Source: Beverwykella pulmonaria
Taxonomy: Eukaryota > Ascomycota > Dothideomycetes > Pleosporales > Melanommataceae
NCBI GenBank assembly: GCA_001599595.1
Contig: BCHH01000006.1
Span: 2,650,319-2,714,318 of the forward strand
Length of the DNA: 64,000 bases
Reading direction: 5' to 3'
Shown here in pieces: positions 1 to 10,727 of the stretch (the stretch's first letter is position 1; each line of letters starts with the position of its first letter). Position numbers and translations under genes: made by a program. Below the pieces are notes generated by a model. It did not search any database. It was not told where the DNA came from and was given only the letters and a program-made list of their open reading frames with translations.

Positions 1-10
1 GCCCAATACA

Positions 11-1136
11 TCAACGAAAGTAAGGTGGCGTCGTCGCCTTTGCGATCAACCACGCCTCATCTAATACCTTCACCACCTCCTCGGGCAGCGGCCCCTTCTC
101 TAAATCCCTCAGATTACTCTTCAGCTGCTCAAAGTTCGAGACCCCAATAATAATCCCATCATTGCCGCCTTTGACCTTGGTTTTCAGCTCTGAGTGATGG
201 ACACACCATCGCAGTGCGATCTCCAGCAGAGTCAGCTTGTGCTTCTCCGCGACTGGCTCGATGATGCGCAGGGCGTCAAAGGTTGCGTCCTTGAAGTATC
301 GCTCGCGGTACATTGTTCCCGTCCCAGAGCTCTTATCCGAAAAGCGACCTTCTATGGGGACCTGGTCCTTGGATTTGATTTTGCCTGAGAAGATTCCTCC
401 TGCCAATGGATTGTAGATGACGATGTCGATCTTGTATTTGCGGCAGGCCGGGATGAGTTCTAAGTCGATCGATCGCGCTGGTCATGTATTAATTCAACGG
501 CGTGTGCATAAAGGTGAATACAAGTGAAGACAACATACTGATAGCGTTATACATGGCCTGGTAAATCGTTGGCTTCACCCAACCTCTCTCGTTACAAATA
601 TTCCACATCTCCGCAACCTCCCATGCAGCGTAATTACTCAACCCAAATTGTACGAATTTTCCCTCCTTATGCAAGTCATTGATAGCTTCCAGCGTCTCCT
701 CGAAAGGTACCGAACGATCCGGCGCATGCAGGTAGTAGATATCCACAGTCTTAGCCCCTAGCTCGCTCAAAGACTTGTTTGCGTCTTCCTTCAATCGCTC
801 AGCCTTGTGGACACCAGGCTCGTAGGGAAAGCACTTTGTAGCAAGCGTGAGACCACGGTCTTGCCATTTTGCGTCCCGTGTCCAGCCCTCTTGTAACCCG
901 CCGACGTAGAGACGCGCTGTATCCACTTCGTTGTAGCCTTGCTCTTGGAAGTAGTCGAGGTGCTTGGTGTACTCGTCGAAGGAGGTTATGCGAGCAGCTT
1001 TAGTATCATCGGGGCCTGTGGTTATTTGGTTGGCGCTTGAACATTGTTTTACATATCTATATGGAAACGGGAACATACCAAAGGTCATCAATCCGAGGAT
1101 GATACGGTCCTTGGGGTTCTGCACGATGAGAGGCAT
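11..1136 (-). CDS. Aldo/keto reductase (aflatoxin-aldehyde-reductase-like, AKR7 type)
   Basis: Three exons, 1136-1079, 1015-539 and 477-11, encode about 333 residues. Both introns (63 and 61 bp) have GTATGT donors and CAG acceptors. The second acceptor was chosen because it restores the family segment NAITRSIDLELIPACRKY followed by YNPLAGG. AKR catalytic elements are visible: Asp and Tyr in EVDTARLY, Lys in ATKC, and His in YYLHAPD. Members are soluble NADPH-dependent reductases of aldehydes and ketones; the substrate here is unknown. The stop codon lies 11 bases inside the window, so the gene is complete. It has no operon-like partner, and the next gene on the right is divergent and over 1 kb away. 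The family call is secure; the detailed function is inferred. Confidence 0.9.
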
Positions 1137-2235
1137 ATCGATAGTGGGATTCCAGCTTCTTTGTTGAAAGTTGAATTGATGGAGAATTGGAGAGCTTAAG
1201 ATATGATGTCAGGTTCGATAGCGGGGCAGCAGGCGTCGCACTAATTCGTGATCGCTTTATTGTTTGGGATTTGCTTATATCAGCGAAAGCGAATTAATGC
1301 GAGGGTTTTGTGCCAGACTTTGCAATACCATTCCCTGATCGTGGCAGTTTGACATCGCGGCCCGCTATTTCGTGATACGTTTGGAGCGAATGTTTCCCCA
1401 TTACTATATTTCCATTACCTATGTAGCAAGTCTCCATGATGTTCAGGATGTAAGAGGAATGCCAATAGGCCGCCTTAAAATAACTGAAAACCCAGATTAC
1501 TTGCAAAAACCTCGAAGTAATTCCGTAGTGGTGCTAGTGATTTGGTAGCATACCCTTGATTTCCGTGCCCTGAAGCTCGACGATACCTGGTTGTGTCAAA
1601 ATGCCAACCTCATTACATATAATACTCCCTGCAGGATAAGGAAACTGGTAAGGAATCATAAGGGAAGAATTAGTAGGTTGTTTACTGCATCAGGTCATTG
1701 ACAAATCTTAGCGAAAGAAATGAAGAAACGCATGGTCAAAAATGCGCAGTCTCGAGACCGAGTGGTATTCTCGTTCCCTCTCTTCTATTGCAAAGGAAGA
1801 ATTACCCCGCCTTCTACACCTGCTTAGCATCGCCAGTCACGTGGCTGACCCATTTTTGATGCCAACTCACCAAATATATACAGGCGTGAAGCGGTCGAGC
1901 TGCTGAGCACAATATTTTAATTTTCACCGTTTTATAGACTCAGAGCCACACATTTGACTAAAAACCAACAGCGGCGTGCAATGCCATTCGCTAAAGCAGT
2001 ACATGCGCCACATCGATAGCCCGACCGTACGCAGCTCTTACATAAGTGCATATACCTACATCCTAGATTTCAGCTCCTCATCTTATCACTGTCAAATTGC
2101 GCACCCCTGGTTCCTCGAATTTGGCAAATTGTCTATCGTTCAGCTTCACACTGCAAAAGTCAGCAATTTCAGCTTATACCAACCAATCCCGTAACTCACC
2201 CAATCATCCTATTCCATCACCCTAAAGCTTTAATA
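1137..2235. other. Intergenic region, divergent promoters
   Basis: About 1.1 kb lies between the divergent aldo/keto reductase and SnoaL-like genes. Only short frames without recognisable domains are present. A TATA-like CAAATATATA sequence occurs near 1870 on the plus strand. I see no RNA gene or repeat. Confidence 0.5.
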
Positions 2236-2685
2236 ATGCCCTCGCTCCAACGCCAAACAGCGGACAGGGTTGTCCAAGCCTTCAATGCCATGGATATTTC
2301 CATCATCATTTCCTTGCGCAGCCCCACCTGTGAGCGCCGCTTCCTCCCTGCCTCACTCAACTACTCCGCCCAATCCAACTCAGTCTACGAAGCGCAGCTA
2401 AAAACCATGGCCACCATATTTACCGACTTCAAGATCACTGTCAACGACGTCATCGAAGATCTAGAGCAGAGGAAGATCGTCATGTATGTGAGCGCTGAGG
2501 GCCAAACGCCGGTGGGCATGTATAACAACGAGTATGTGTGGAAGATGGAGTTTGATGAGGCGGGCGAGAAGATTGAGAATTGGTCCGAGTTTGTGGATGT
2601 TGGCATGGTGAGAGACTTTTATCCAAGATTGGCAGGTGAGATGAAGAGGAGGGCGATGGAGGCGACTGTGATGAAGGTGAATTGA
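2236..2685 (+). CDS. SnoaL-like / NTF2-fold small protein
   Basis: This single-exon frame of 149 residues has a helical N-terminus (TADRVVQAFNAMD), then strands and a conserved-looking core, NNEYVWKMEFDEAGEKI followed by EFVDVG. This is the pattern of SnoaL-like polyketide-cyclase-type NTF2-fold proteins found widely in fungi. The length matches the family. No signal peptide or membrane segment is seen. Such proteins may be small enzymes or ligand-binding proteins, and the substrate cannot be told. The start follows a clean leader (TTTAATAATG). The gene stands alone beside a long AT-rich block. Confidence 0.75.
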   Translation: MPSLQRQTADRVVQAFNAMDISIIISLRSPTCERRFLPASLNYSAQSNSVYEAQLKTMATIFTDFKITVNDVIEDLEQRKIVMYVSAEGQTPVGMYNNEYVWKMEFDEAGEKIENWSEFVDVGMVRDFYPRLAGEMKRRAMEATVMKVN

Positions 2686-5459
2686 TGAGTTTACTGTGCG
2701 AATTTGTGGACAAAAAGGTTTACATCCTCGCTTCATTTAGAAAACGGCCTAAGCACGAGAAGGGTTTCAATGATATGAAGCCAGTAAGAGAATATTAAAG
2801 ACTATTTGCAAAGACTGTAGCTGTTTGACTTCCACCTTGCCTTGTATCGCTTCACCAGAGCCTGAGTTTGTTGCTTTCCAGATGAACAAATTTATAATTA
2901 TGTAGACAATATATTGAATTGGTAGAATCGGTTAGTCTTCCTGTTAGATTAAGCTAGTGGAAAGATTTCATTACTACTTAAGCTGTAGATACGTATTGAT
3001 AAAAGGAAAACTTGAGGCTCTGCTTACGTCAACTGTGTTAATGAGGGGAAAGCTTTGTTTTATAGAACAGCTGTTTTAATATTTCCCACCGCCTCACAAG
3101 CTTAGAAAACGTCTTAGAGAAAATTTCACGCTCTAGTACTAAATTGTACTAACTGCAATTTGAGATCTCTTCAACAGACATTCATTCTAGTAGATACTGG
3201 AGCAAATATACTACTATTACTTTCTTTAAATACATCACATTCCTAAAAACGAATATTCCACAAGCAAGATCTCAGCAGCAAATATGATCACTACCGGTAT
3301 AGGATCTTTGGATGCTCTGTAAATAAGTATAAGTACTAGTCTGTGAAGTTAAGGGCCCTAGAGCAAGCACACAACGGGAATTCAACCTTAAGCATAGTTA
3401 GGCCAACAACAATAAAGCTGAACTTTATGTTAACAGGCATCATTGAATAAGGAGGCAACACATTATGTTAGGGCATTACTAAGAACAGGTCTTCCGTTCC
3501 ATTTGAGGTCATGATTACCTCGAAATAGTACTCTCCCATGTCCGCTGGTACCTAATAATTCAACTCGAATGGTGTTATCTCAGCATTGGAGAAAATTGAC
3601 TTTGTGATCACCACTCTCATGGACTTCTAAACCAGGGAGCTGAACGTGGGCTCCAACTGTGTTAGAATACCTTGGAATGATTACTCAAGGACTAGGAACG
3701 TAACTTACTGGATAGCTTAGTGTTGGCATCACAAGGCTATTGCAATTGCAATAGGGGGTTCTAAACGACTTGTTGATTCATGTATATATCTATGTGAGGT
3801 GCGGCTGAGGAAATCATACAACACCTCTGTCGCCAATCATGGCTAGTGCCTCACGTGATCACTACGATGCCTATATGCTGCACTCAATCGTTTGCGGTAG
3901 CCCATTGAATTGGTATCATATTGCGAGTGTCTACAGCAGATCTATTAATCTCAGTAGCTTTGCGCAATTGTTGATGCGTCGTTCAGGAAATCATTGCCAG
4001 GCTCGAAAGTAGCCCTGGAAAATTTATAAAAGCCGTCTGTTGAATTTTCATTGCACTCATCAAGTCAATCAAGGAAATAATGAACGGTAGGTAGATCTAA
4101 GTATTCCTAGAGTGTAAAGGCGTAACTCTAAAGGTAGCTTTCGAGAAGGTCGATAGTGACAGACGTGCAGGCCCCAAATGGACACAATTTATCCACAGAA
4201 TGAAGGCTTCACTTACCAGTCAGGTCGAAAGTGAGTTCATGATGTATAAGCTCAAGTGAAAGTTTGCTGAAAGTTTCCGGATTGAGGAAAACTTAGAACG
4301 GCTTTGGGGGGAAATATACGATCTGCCGTCATTGACAGACTTCTTTGATATGCTTCCAGTTTATTTTCTAACTTGGAGAGTGTGCGCTTCGCATCTTGGA
4401 AAAAAGGATGGATTATTTCATATTCCTTTGAGCCTCCAAAGATGCGATTGCATTCATTAAGGTGTCTGTGCTCCTAACCTGATGCTCGACTGTTTTCACC
4501 AATTCTGGTACTCCTTTAAGACCCTCCATTAGAGCCCAGGCCTTTAGGTAAGATCAATGGCACCGACGATTGCTGAAAAAATATGCATGGTGTTGTACTG
4601 TGTTTAGTGGCCAGGCAAGACGAATGGGATCAGAATTGCGGTCGAAAGAACTTCAAATTAGGTTGAAGGTAATTTGAATCGAGATGGACAGTGACGGCGG
4701 AGAACTACCGCATCTATCGCGTTTGATCCGGGATATGTCAGGTCATCCCATGGCAGAGTTAAGGCTCGCAAAATCGTGGAGCTGAGCTTGGCAGATACAA
4801 AAGCTTAAGAGACCCGTATTCTCAGCATGTGGAGCCCAAAATGGCATTTAAAGGCGAGCGTTGATGAATTGGATGCAAAGCTAGAACAGCAGGACTGCGG
4901 ATTAAGATGCTCAATAGACTTGGCGCCGCTGAGGACAATCACCTTTGACTCACGCCATCCAGAATGTGACTGTTGGGAAGCATATTCAAGTGCTTGCTTG
5001 GACTTTTCACAAAGCCATATCACGACTAGCTGGAACATAAAGCTGTGTCTCTCCTTTTGGCTCATTCTGACCTCTTCTACATACTTGTTCTGCACATGAC
5101 GTCGATCAAAACGAATAGCATCCGGAAGCCTATTGCATATCGATCTTCTTTGATTTGCAGCCCCAGAGGCGCAACGTACAAGTAACACTACAACATGTGC
5201 AGTGAGTGCAGGTGTTTTCTGCCGCCTCGTCGGCAAACTTACCAAGGCTTCAAGCTGCTTACTGGTGTTGAGAGTTCGAACTTCCAGACCCCTTGGCGGA
5301 ATGAATCGACGAGCTGCGGTCTAGCTGAGCGATTCGAGATTCAGGTGAGCATCGAGATTCGATTGCTAGCGTGATTGTCTTGCGATTATGTGCTCGAGAG
5401 AGCATTTCGACGATACCAGAGTGCCGATTTATGCAATAGAAGAAAATGCAAAGAGCTTT
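2686..5459. other. AT-rich gene-poor block
   Basis: Nearly 2.8 kb without a convincing gene. From about 2740 to 4700 the sequence is visibly AT-rich with frequent stops in all frames, which resembles decayed or RIP-affected repeat DNA. Around 4805-5245 the composition is more balanced and both strands carry frames of 90-146 codons, but I recognise no domain in either. A decayed gene is possible there. No terminal repeats or transposase-like motifs were recognised. Confidence 0.5.
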
Positions 5460-7451
5460 TTACTTGAACCACATCAGTGTGCACTCTGCTTCATCCCACG
5501 CCTCGCCTTTCATGATCCCATGCACATAGCTCTCCCCAATCAGCACCCAATAATCCTCCTCTTTTCTGACCACCAACGGCATCTTTCCACCCTTAAAAAC
5601 GCCAATCCAGTCACCCTCCCGTGTGAACTGCGGCGCCAACGCGACGTATCCCTTCTTCGTTCTAACCATCCTTCGGTAATTCGACAGCCGACTTTCAGGC
5701 GGAAACCCAATGCGCTGGATTTTCGCCGGGGTGAGACCGAACACGCGCCACGCGGCTTGAAACATAGAGTAAAATAGGCGATTGTACCAAGTGTCCTTCT
5801 CTGTTCGTGGGAACCAGCGGATGGTCAGGCGGACGAAGGATCGGAGTGAGCGGATGATGACATAGTACTTGAAGCGAGGATCTTTGCGAGCAGAGGCGAG
5901 ATTCTGAGGGACATGTCCGGCGCAGAGCGTGTGCCAGTACGCATCGCGGTGCTTTTCGCCAGTTATGTAGGGATCGCGGGAACGCGCCTTGGCTATGGTC
6001 TCCCAATCTTTCAGCTGCTCGAGGATGTCGCGGCACTGAACGAAGAGCTCGAACATATGGGAGACGTGTCGAAGATAGCGGGTGCGCGAGAGGACGCCAA
6101 TACTTTCCACCTGGTCAATTACTATGCCTTCGAGACCTAATACGTCGCCTTGCTCATCAAAGACCGGAGACGAGATAGTAGAATTTGAGGCGTTGAGGTC
6201 TCCAACAGGCGTGGTTGTGTATGCAGATACATCCCCATGATGGGGCGAATCTTGCGAGCTGAGTGGCACAGTGGGATCGGACACACTCCAGTCTGACACC
6301 CACGATGGAAGGCTATTCTCCAAGGACTTTTCGCGAATACAGCTTGCACTAAAAGCACTCAGATCAGGTCGCTTGAGGAGAGCCATGGTGATCCTTTTGT
6401 ACAACTGTTCCACGCTCATATGGTAATCCGGACGCACTCCAATAGCCCGAACGTCTTCCTGGTCGGCCAATGAGAGGAGTCCAAACACCTTGTCTCTCGC
6501 GTCTGTGGCAAGGAAGGAACGATTGCCTATGAGAATATCGTGCAGGGGAGGAAGTTGTTTGCTTTGGTAATTGGAACGCGTGTCAAACAGCCTGAAGGCC
6601 TGATAGGACACACTTCCACCGTAGGCAATGAAAATCCCCAGGTCCACAGCATAATGGATAGCTCGAACAAGCTCATCCCAGGAGAGCGACGCATTGCCGC
6701 AAACGACCAAGATGTCCCTCGTCACAGAGACTTCCTGCACGATCCAGGCGCGCGTGAACCAAGATCGGTGCAGAATAGCCGCAAATGCACGCCAGGCTGG
6801 GTCGTACAGTGGAGGGAAGCATTTTGACTCATGTCGCCGCCATGAGTAGTGCAGTGCGCGCTCTTGAAACGCCTCGGCGAGCTGCCTTATCAGGCGTATC
6901 GCGGCATCGCTATCCTCGGCCTCCTCCCCCAGCCAGACCACAGTACGCTCGCTACGTTGAAAGATATCCTTCATGATGCTCACTTGCTGACCCCTCTCTT
7001 CAATATCGGCCTGATTGATGCACATTGCGTCTATCCAGAGCGGTCTTGCGCGTTGTTCATGGCGCAGATGCTGGAGGGCAGCAAATAGATTCTTTGTGAC
7101 CGGGATCGCGCTGTTACCACACTGTATCCTCTCCTCGGCCTTGTTCACCCCCCAGCAGTATGACAGCGACTCGTATGGAACTTTCTCGGCAAGCGTAACA
7201 GTGCGCAGGTTGCATCGTAGCGGTTCGGCATCTTGTCCAGGAAGGAGATCGATGAGACGGATCTCGTTCGCTCGAACTGGTTCGTAGTCATAACGTAAGG
7301 CTGTCGAGATATGGAATCCCCTGCGACGCGCGAAACTAGTATCTTGCGAGGGATCGGTGAGTTTGTCGGAAGTAGTGGAAAGGTATTTGAGAGGACGCTT
7401 ACAAGGCGTTGCGGAGACGAGACGCCAGCTTAGTTTTAAGACGCCCGTCAT
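5460..7451 (-). CDS. HET-domain (heterokaryon incompatibility) protein
   Basis: This uninterrupted frame encodes 663 residues. The HET domain lies at about residues 85-240 with all three hallmark boxes: YESLSYCWG (93-101), LWIDAMCINQ (138-147) and QQVSIMKDIFQRSERTVVWLG-type sequence (about 155-175). The C-terminal half has no recognised NACHT, WD40 or ankyrin repeats, so this is a stand-alone HET protein. HET proteins trigger cell death after fusion of genetically unlike hyphae. The roughly 50 residues before the usual start of the domain (YDYEPVRANEIRL) are basic and Ser/Thr-rich and may contain an unspliced intron or an organelle signal. A 69-codon frame directly upstream ends in a TGA overlapping the ATG. 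The gene sits beside the AT-rich block, a common setting for HET genes. Confidence 0.92.
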   Translation of the reverse strand: MTGVLKLSWRLVSATPCKRPLKYLSTTSDKLTDPSQDTSFARRRGFHISTALRYDYEPVRANEIRLIDLLPGQDAEPLRCNLRTVTLAEKVPYESLSYCWGVNKAEERIQCGNSAIPVTKNLFAALQHLRHEQRARPLWIDAMCINQADIEERGQQVSIMKDIFQRSERTVVWLGEEAEDSDAAIRLIRQLAEAFQERALHYSWRRHESKCFPPLYDPAWRAFAAILHRSWFTRAWIVQEVSVTRDILVVCGNASLSWDELVRAIHYAVDLGIFIAYGGSVSYQAFRLFDTRSNYQSKQLPPLHDILIGNRSFLATDARDKVFGLLSLADQEDVRAIGVRPDYHMSVEQLYKRITMALLKRPDLSAFSASCIREKSLENSLPSWVSDWSVSDPTVPLSSQDSPHHGDVSAYTTTPVGDLNASNSTISSPVFDEQGDVLGLEGIVIDQVESIGVLSRTRYLRHVSHMFELFVQCRDILEQLKDWETIAKARSRDPYITGEKHRDAYWHTLCAGHVPQNLASARKDPRFKYYVIIRSLRSFVRLTIRWFPRTEKDTWYNRLFYSMFQAAWRVFGLTPAKIQRIGFPPESRLSNYRRMVRTKKGYVALAPQFTREGDWIGVFKGGKMPLVVRKEEDYWVLIGESYVHGIMKGEAWDEAECTLMWFK

Positions 7452-7657
7452 TCGAGGAGAGGCGGTGTTCGCAAAATCATTTCCGTGATGGTGAGAGAAT
7501 CAGTCTCGGCGATGGTATGTGGAGATTGGGTGCATCCCTCTGATGGCGAAGATATTGCTGATGTGTGAGGGCTGGTTGTTGACTCCCCAGGTTCTTCCCC
7601 GCTCAGGTCCCGAAGCCCGAGCTTCGCCCAATATGACCCACGGCTGCTACTCTCCAA
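7448..7657 (-). promoter_or_regulatory. Upstream open reading frame overlapping the HET start codon
   Basis: A 69-codon frame in the 5' region of the HET gene ends with TGA in the sequence ATGA, so its stop overlaps the HET start by one codon-shifted step. Its peptide is Ser/Thr/Pro-rich with no domain. If it is in the transcript it could act as a regulatory uORF or allow termination-reinitiation. It could also be chance. Confidence 0.25.
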
Positions 7658-8077
7658 TTTTCTTCCTTTCTGTGCATATCGGCTTATCGTCCCATTTCCT
7701 CTCCTCTGTGGGTTTATGGGTCTCTTCCCGTCAGAAAGCCAACGCTTCCCTTCCCAACGACTTAGCTTTCATACAAACAGATGCCAAGCACCGGAAATGT
7801 ATATCTATTCCCATATCCAATCGCTCATTCTGAGTCATAATGACAGCTATCCTTGTGTCAATTCACGCGAGAATTCGAACGCCGAGGACTGAGATCGGTA
7901 TTCAGGTATTCTATACCCTACAATGAGGGCTAGCTGCACCGAGATGTTCCTGCATTCCTATATAGGTCAAGACAGCGCTGTCAGAGCGGGGCTGCCTTGA
8001 CTCTGAAACTTGCCTCTCCCCAACTTAGCACGCACGGTATACCAAAATAAATTGGAATACCGTCAAACACTGTTGCT
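7658..8077. other. Intergenic region, divergent promoters
   Basis: About 420 bp between the HET gene leader and the divergent GNAT gene. Nothing beyond short random frames is visible. Confidence 0.4.
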
Positions 8078-8984
8078 ATGACAGAAAGGCAGACCGAGTT
8101 CATCAAGGTCGAGACCCCGCCCGGGCTTAAACAGACTATGCCAGTCGAGCCTGAGAAACGGTTCGCAGCATCCGATATCAGCATCTCACTCTGTGAAGAG
8201 AAGGACGTGGACAAAATCGTGCGTTTGTCTTCCTCTTCTGTCAATCACTCCCCACCTGCCCTCAATTTCGTACTGTATTACTGATATTCTACAGGCAGAA
8301 GGTCTATACGCTTGCTTCCCAGAGTCCTGGTGGGTGACAAAGGAGCCACTTGAACTTCGCCCCCCCACGCAAATCACGCGACAGAACCGCCTCGCCGCAC
8401 GTCTGCGCCCGTCCTTCTCGATTCCATATATGAAATGGGTGAAAGCGATCCTCACATCTTCTGGTGAGATCATCGGCATTGCAGGCTGGATGGGACCAGG
8501 AAATCCAATCCACAACTTCTGGCTGAACTCTGCCGTTGAGTTTTATGGGTGGCGGGAAAAGTTCGGTTGGAGCGATGAGGAGTACGCCGAGATGTGGAAG
8601 GGTGTAGCTCCGAATTGGGATGAACAGCTCGAAAAGAATGACAGCCTGAGGAAGGAGATCCTGGGCGACGAGCCGCACTGGTACCTTGCACCGCTAATCA
8701 CATGGCCGGAGTACCAGGGCAGAGGAGTAGGGAAGAGGTTACTAAACTGGGCTATTGAACAGGCCGATGCTACAGATCCTGTTACTCCACTGTATCTGGA
8801 GAGTGCACCAACCGCGAAGCCGGTTTACATGCATATGGGGTTCGTTCAGCAGAAAGCAGGTCACAACTTTGTAAGAAGAGGCCCGGCCATCGGAAAGGGA
8901 CCTGAGGCGAATAAAGGCAAGGATGGAACAGAGAAGGTGGGAGTCAAAGTGGTTGAAGAAGTAGCTGAGGCCGGAGTTGCTTGA
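8078..8984 (+). CDS. GNAT-family N-acetyltransferase
   Basis: Two exons, 8078-8218 and 8295-8984, are separated by a 76-bp intron (GTGCGT donor, CTGAT branch-like site, ACAG acceptor) and give 276 residues. Splicing rebuilds the family N-terminal motif DVDKIAEGLYACFPESWW. The acetyl-CoA-binding motif is seen in WPEYQGRGVGKRLLNWA (Q/R-x-x-G-x-G), followed by the C-terminal YMHMGF strand. Proteins of this fungal class are soluble acetyltransferases of unknown, probably small-molecule, substrates. The tail is Lys/Glu-rich and low complexity. It lies upstream of RidA on the same strand with about 290 bp between them. Confidence 0.88.
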
Positions 8985-9167
8985 GAGACGAGTTCCAATT
9001 CGTACTGTTCTAATAACATCGTCTGCCACCCTCACATCAATCATACTTAGCTAAGCAGTACGAACTGTTGCAACGTCCACGGATTTGTCAGCATCACTTC
9101 TCCACTTAGGGAGGGCGTGCATGTCAACCATATACCCAATTAGATAACGATGTTCCTGACTGGTGTC

Positions 9168-9173
9168 TATAAA
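9168..9173 (+). promoter_or_regulatory. TATA box of the RidA-like gene
   Basis: TATAAA lies 107 bp before the chosen ATG. A start site about 30 bp downstream would exclude the ATG at 9176 and favour the ATG at 9224 or 9275. Confidence 0.4.
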
Positions 9174-9274
9174 GCTTGGCCCACGCACCTCCATCATACA
9201 GAACATTACTCCTCAATTGTCAAATGTCCCCTCCTTCCCAACGTGTCGCCCAAATTTCAGGCCAACTTACCACT

Positions 9275-9730
9275 ATGACAAGCAAGAAAGAAGTAGTTCA
9301 GACCGATGCTTACCCAACGCCCTTCCCTGTCATGCCTTTCTCGGCCGCAGTGAAGAGCAATGGTATGGTTTATCTGTCAGGGAACATTGGCATGGATCCC
9401 AAGACCAACAAACTCGTTGAAGGAGACATCAAGGATCGAACAGTGAGTTATCTCTTGCCCCTTTCGATTTGGAAGCACAGTCACTTATTAAATACACAGA
9501 GGATGATAATGACTATCATTACAAACGTCCTCAAAGACTCCGGATCGGACATTAAGAATATCATCAAGTGCAATGTGTATTTGAAGGATATGCAGGATTT
9601 CGCGGCCATGAACGAGGCATATCTCGAGTACTTTCCGGATCCGAAGGAGAAACCAGCGAGAACGTGTGTGCAGGTTGCTGGATTGCCGTTAGGGACTGAT
9701 GTTGAGATTGAGTGCGTGGCGCACTTGTGA
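9275..9730 (+). CDS. RidA/YjgF/UK114 family 2-iminobutanoate deaminase
   Basis: Two exons, 9275-9442 and 9500-9730, with a 57-bp intron (GTGAGT donor, ACAG acceptor), encode 131 residues, the usual RidA size. Family motifs are present: the N-terminal SGNIGMDP segment and the C-terminal PARTCVQVAGLPLGTDVEIE, whose Arg corresponds to the substrate-binding residue. RidA enzymes hydrolyse reactive enamine/imine intermediates from PLP-enzyme reactions and so protect amino-acid metabolism. In-frame ATGs at 9176 and 9224 would add up to 33 residues resembling a mitochondrial presequence, and yeast has both cytosolic and mitochondrial paralogues. I prefer 9275 for the mature length. Confidence 0.9.
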   Translation: MTSKKEVVQTDAYPTPFPVMPFSAAVKSNGMVYLSGNIGMDPKTNKLVEGDIKDRTVSYLLPLSIWKHSHLLNTQRMIMTIITNVLKDSGSDIKNIIKCNVYLKDMQDFAAMNEAYLEYFPDPKEKPARTCVQVAGLPLGTDVEIECVAHL

Positions 9731-10727
9731 TTGGTCAGAGGTGTTAGGCTGGGATATGTAACTACCATCTTCATCTGCCGACTGCATATATAACCAATGA
9801 CAATCAAGTAACGCAAGGCCGAGGTGCAGCTTGGATGCCTACCTCCATTCATAACTGTGTGGAATCCCCTCTCAGATCTCCAGGTTCAGCCTTAACATAC
9901 GCTACCTGACACTATGAGAAGACTTTCTTGCAATCACTGTCAACGACTTTTCGCTAATCTCAACCTTCACTAGGACGAAGATAATCATTCGACCGATCCA
10001 TATCAAAAAGATTTGATACGACGTGGTTGGCCGTCAATTGCAAGTAGAACACACTTAATCTCTTCACCAAGAAGGTCCACAATACAATATTCCAAAAAAT
10101 TGGATCTTTTCAACGGGTAGGCCACGACGACAAGCGCCACGACAACAATCGATGCTAGATTTGCCTTAGATTTAAGTCTATCTATCTTCTTTTGGTGTCA
10201 AAGCCTTGTTATTAGCACCTGCAGTTCTTGGCGCAGGCTTATTCTGTTAGAAGAACGACTCGTTCAGGGCACAAGGAGATTCTCCCAGTTAAGGGGTTTC
10301 CAAAACCCGGGTGATTCCGGTGATGATAAAATGAGATGTACACCCACGTGGGCAAATGAGTTTGAAGAGGAAACTATAGACTTGATATAGGGGTCAATGT
10401 GGCAAATCTAATGGTTCTTCTTGTTTTTTGAGTGGATTAGTCTTCGGCGCACGTCTTATCAGTGTTTGGGCTTTTATATCCATGTGTACAATTAAATATT
10501 TTCTCCTAGACTTCAATTCTAGAATCTTGTAAAAAGCTTAGTCATTAATTTATAGCGCTCATCAAACTAGCTAAAGAAGGCAATTACATAAATTACACCA
10601 AATATCTCTAACCTACAGATTGAGTGGAATGAGGCCAAGGAGCCGAGAATCGAGAATCGAGGAAGCAAATTCTGGGCACAGTGCCACTACTTTCCCACTA
10701 AACCTTCCTCTCATTTGTTCAGAGCTG
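9731..10727. other. Intergenic AT-rich region
   Basis: About 1 kb, AT-rich between 9900 and 10620, with no coding signal. It separates RidA from the convergent hydrolase. It may be degraded repeat sequence, but I recognised no element. Confidence 0.45.

Noticed and set aside
4805..5245. 146-codon minus-strand frame as a gene
   Set aside because: No recognisable domain, signal peptide or splice partner, and the plus strand is equally open. Kept only as a remark in the AT-rich block.
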